A stretch of DNA of 51,044 nucleotides, taken from positions 1 through 51,044 of IMG/VR virus record IMGVR_UViG_3300017771_000014; one strand, written 5' to 3'. The notes below the pieces were generated by a model. It did not search any database. It was not told the origin of the DNA and was given only the letters and a program-made list of their open reading frames with translations. The translations under genes and the position numbers were made by a program. This DNA comes from a virus. This document shows positions 50,172 to 51,044 of the stretch, one piece after another (the stretch's first letter is position 1; every line of letters starts with the position of its first letter).

Positions 50172-50581
50172 ACAAGGGCGACTTGGTACAATACCTTGGA
50201 TGCTCTATTGAGCAGGTACGATGGGGGAACAATGACGACCCCAGATCATATTTGATTGTGGGTAGAACCTACCAAATCGAGGAGGTGATTGTTCGCTCAC
50301 AACATACAAAGGTTAAACTTTGTAATACAATGGGAATGTTTAACTCCGTATGTTTCCATGTGATACAGAGTGGAGTAAATAGTTCACAGTTAAATTGGGA
50401 GTTTAACATGGATCCATCAGACATTGATCTAACAAGCACAGCAAAGTCTTTTGCATATGAGAAGATCGCAAGAGACATTGACAAGTGTAAAGATATTGTA
50501 GAATTACGGAATATCAGCAAATGCTATGCTAAACTGTATTTCAAACAACAAGAAACAATGACTATCATTGGACTAGCATGA
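50168..50581 (+). CDS. Conserved cyanophage-type protein, 137 aa
   Basis: MNKGDLVQYLGCSIEQVRWG and SYLIVGRTYQIEEVIVRSQH form an SH3-like barrel half, with a helical end (RDIDKCKDIVELRNISKCYA). Two-part plan with two cysteines in the second half. No catalytic site. ATGA overlap with the gene before and after. Confidence 0.65.
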   Translation: MNKGDLVQYLGCSIEQVRWGNNDDPRSYLIVGRTYQIEEVIVRSQHTKVKLCNTMGMFNSVCFHVIQSGVNSSQLNWEFNMDPSDIDLTSTAKSFAYEKIARDIDKCKDIVELRNISKCYAKLYFKQQETMTIIGLA

Positions 50582-50793
50582 CTCCAAAATTAAATGATCC
50601 AACTTACTTCACGAACACCAGTGATGAGTCATATGATCGCCATAATTACCGTGTCCGTCTTACTAATGGTAAAGGCATTGTCCTAGATGATTATGAGCAG
50701 GTTAGGGGTCTATGGTTTCAGTATGAGAAACAATTTTTAGATACTGTTGAAGTTCTAGATAAAAAAGCAACATCAAGTGGAGGTTTCAAATGA
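50578..50793 (+). CDS. Small conserved-type protein, 71 aa
   Basis: TPKLNDPTYFTNTSDESYDR, YRVRLTNGKGIVLDDYEQVR, then GLWFQYEKQFLDTVEVLDKK. Compact alpha/beta. No family known to me. ATGA overlaps on both sides. Confidence 0.6.
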   Translation: MTPKLNDPTYFTNTSDESYDRHNYRVRLTNGKGIVLDDYEQVRGLWFQYEKQFLDTVEVLDKKATSSGGFK

Positions 50794-51044
50794 ACAAAAA
50801 ATTAATGATTAAGTTGGTTGAAGAAAAACTTGACGAACTTATGAATGAAGTTGATGACCTGATGTCACTACAAGCAGAACTTAAGACACAAGAAAAGGAA
50901 CTTAATGCTCTGATAGCTTTTTCAGATAAATCAGTTTCTCAGGATTACTCATTTAACCTGGAAGATACTCTGGAATCTGTCAATGAAGACGTACACTCAA
51001 AGTACTATTATGACATTGGTCGCAATCGAACTTATGATGAGATG
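50790..51044 (+). CDS. Unknown charged protein, 3' partial
   Basis: 85 codons are visible before the window ends, and the frame is still open. NKKLMIKLVEEKLDELMNEV and a coiled-coil run (DLMSLQAELKTQEKELNALI), then an acidic segment. AGGTTTC lies just upstream and the ATG overlaps the preceding stop. Confidence 0.6.
   Translation, partial: MNKKLMIKLVEEKLDELMNEVDDLMSLQAELKTQEKELNALIAFSDKSVSQDYSFNLEDTLESVNEDVHSKYYYDIGRNRTYDEM

Overview
The window reads as part of a T4-like myovirus that infects marine cyanobacteria. Supporting signs are two very large tail fibres with S74 chaperone ends, a phage peptide deformylase, a CpeT-like protein, an SF2 helicase, many 50-140 aa proteins of the cyanophage accessory type, stop/start overlaps (ATGA) almost everywhere, and T4-type late promoters (NATAAATA). 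Sigma70-type early promoters (TTGACA, 17 bp, TATAAT-like) lie ahead of some small-gene runs. No tRNA, rRNA, CRISPR array, transposase or integrase was seen. Both ends cut a gene.

Layout. 1-6.2 kb: end of one fibre (5' partial, collagen-like repeats), a second fibre and two small proteins. 6.2-14.4 kb (+): a tightly packed surface-sugar operon with a GH130-like propeller, a putative glycosyltransferase, a sugar nucleotidyltransferase, a cupin, a RuBisCO-like protein, a GDPD-like phosphodiesterase, a methyltransferase and a 1026 aa multi-domain glycosyltransferase. 14.4-17.7 kb: promoter and hairpin, metallopeptidase, SF2 helicase and unknowns. 17.7-20.7 kb: deoxysugar genes (4,6-dehydratase, SDR, RfbH-type 3-dehydrase). 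20.7-24.6 kb: small early-type genes and a ManC-like cupin. 24.6-33.5 kb: P-loop/sulfotransferase-like proteins, a 2OG-Fe oxygenase, an AT-rich paralogue pair, a lysine/alanine-rich basic protein, peptide deformylase, a methyltransferase, a twitch radical SAM enzyme and a ferritin-like protein. 33.5-45.4 kb (-): HAD phosphatase, two putative glycosyltransferases, three oxygenase genes (one with two domains), a nucleotide-sugar dehydrogenase, a second twitch radical SAM enzyme, two GT25-like proteins, three tandem HxH-rich fibre-tip-like proteins and an exostosin-like glycosyltransferase. 45.4-47.0 kb (+): small genes. 47.0-48.6 kb (-): a short DegT-like aminotransferase followed by an amidinotransferase. 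48.6 kb to end (+): CpeT-like gene and small conserved genes.

Interpretation. The window is dominated by enzymes that build or modify glycans: sugar activation, deoxygenation, transfer, methylation, oxidation and possibly sulfation and guanidinylation. They are interspersed with host-recognition structural proteins, which fits virion decoration or remodelling of the infected cell surface. That overall purpose is inference. The most unusual genes are the form IV RuBisCO-like protein in the first operon and the aminotransferase-amidinotransferase pair at 47-48.6 kb. No stretch longer than 300 bases lacks a gene; the longest is about 230 bases at 14417-14648, holding a promoter and a strong hairpin.
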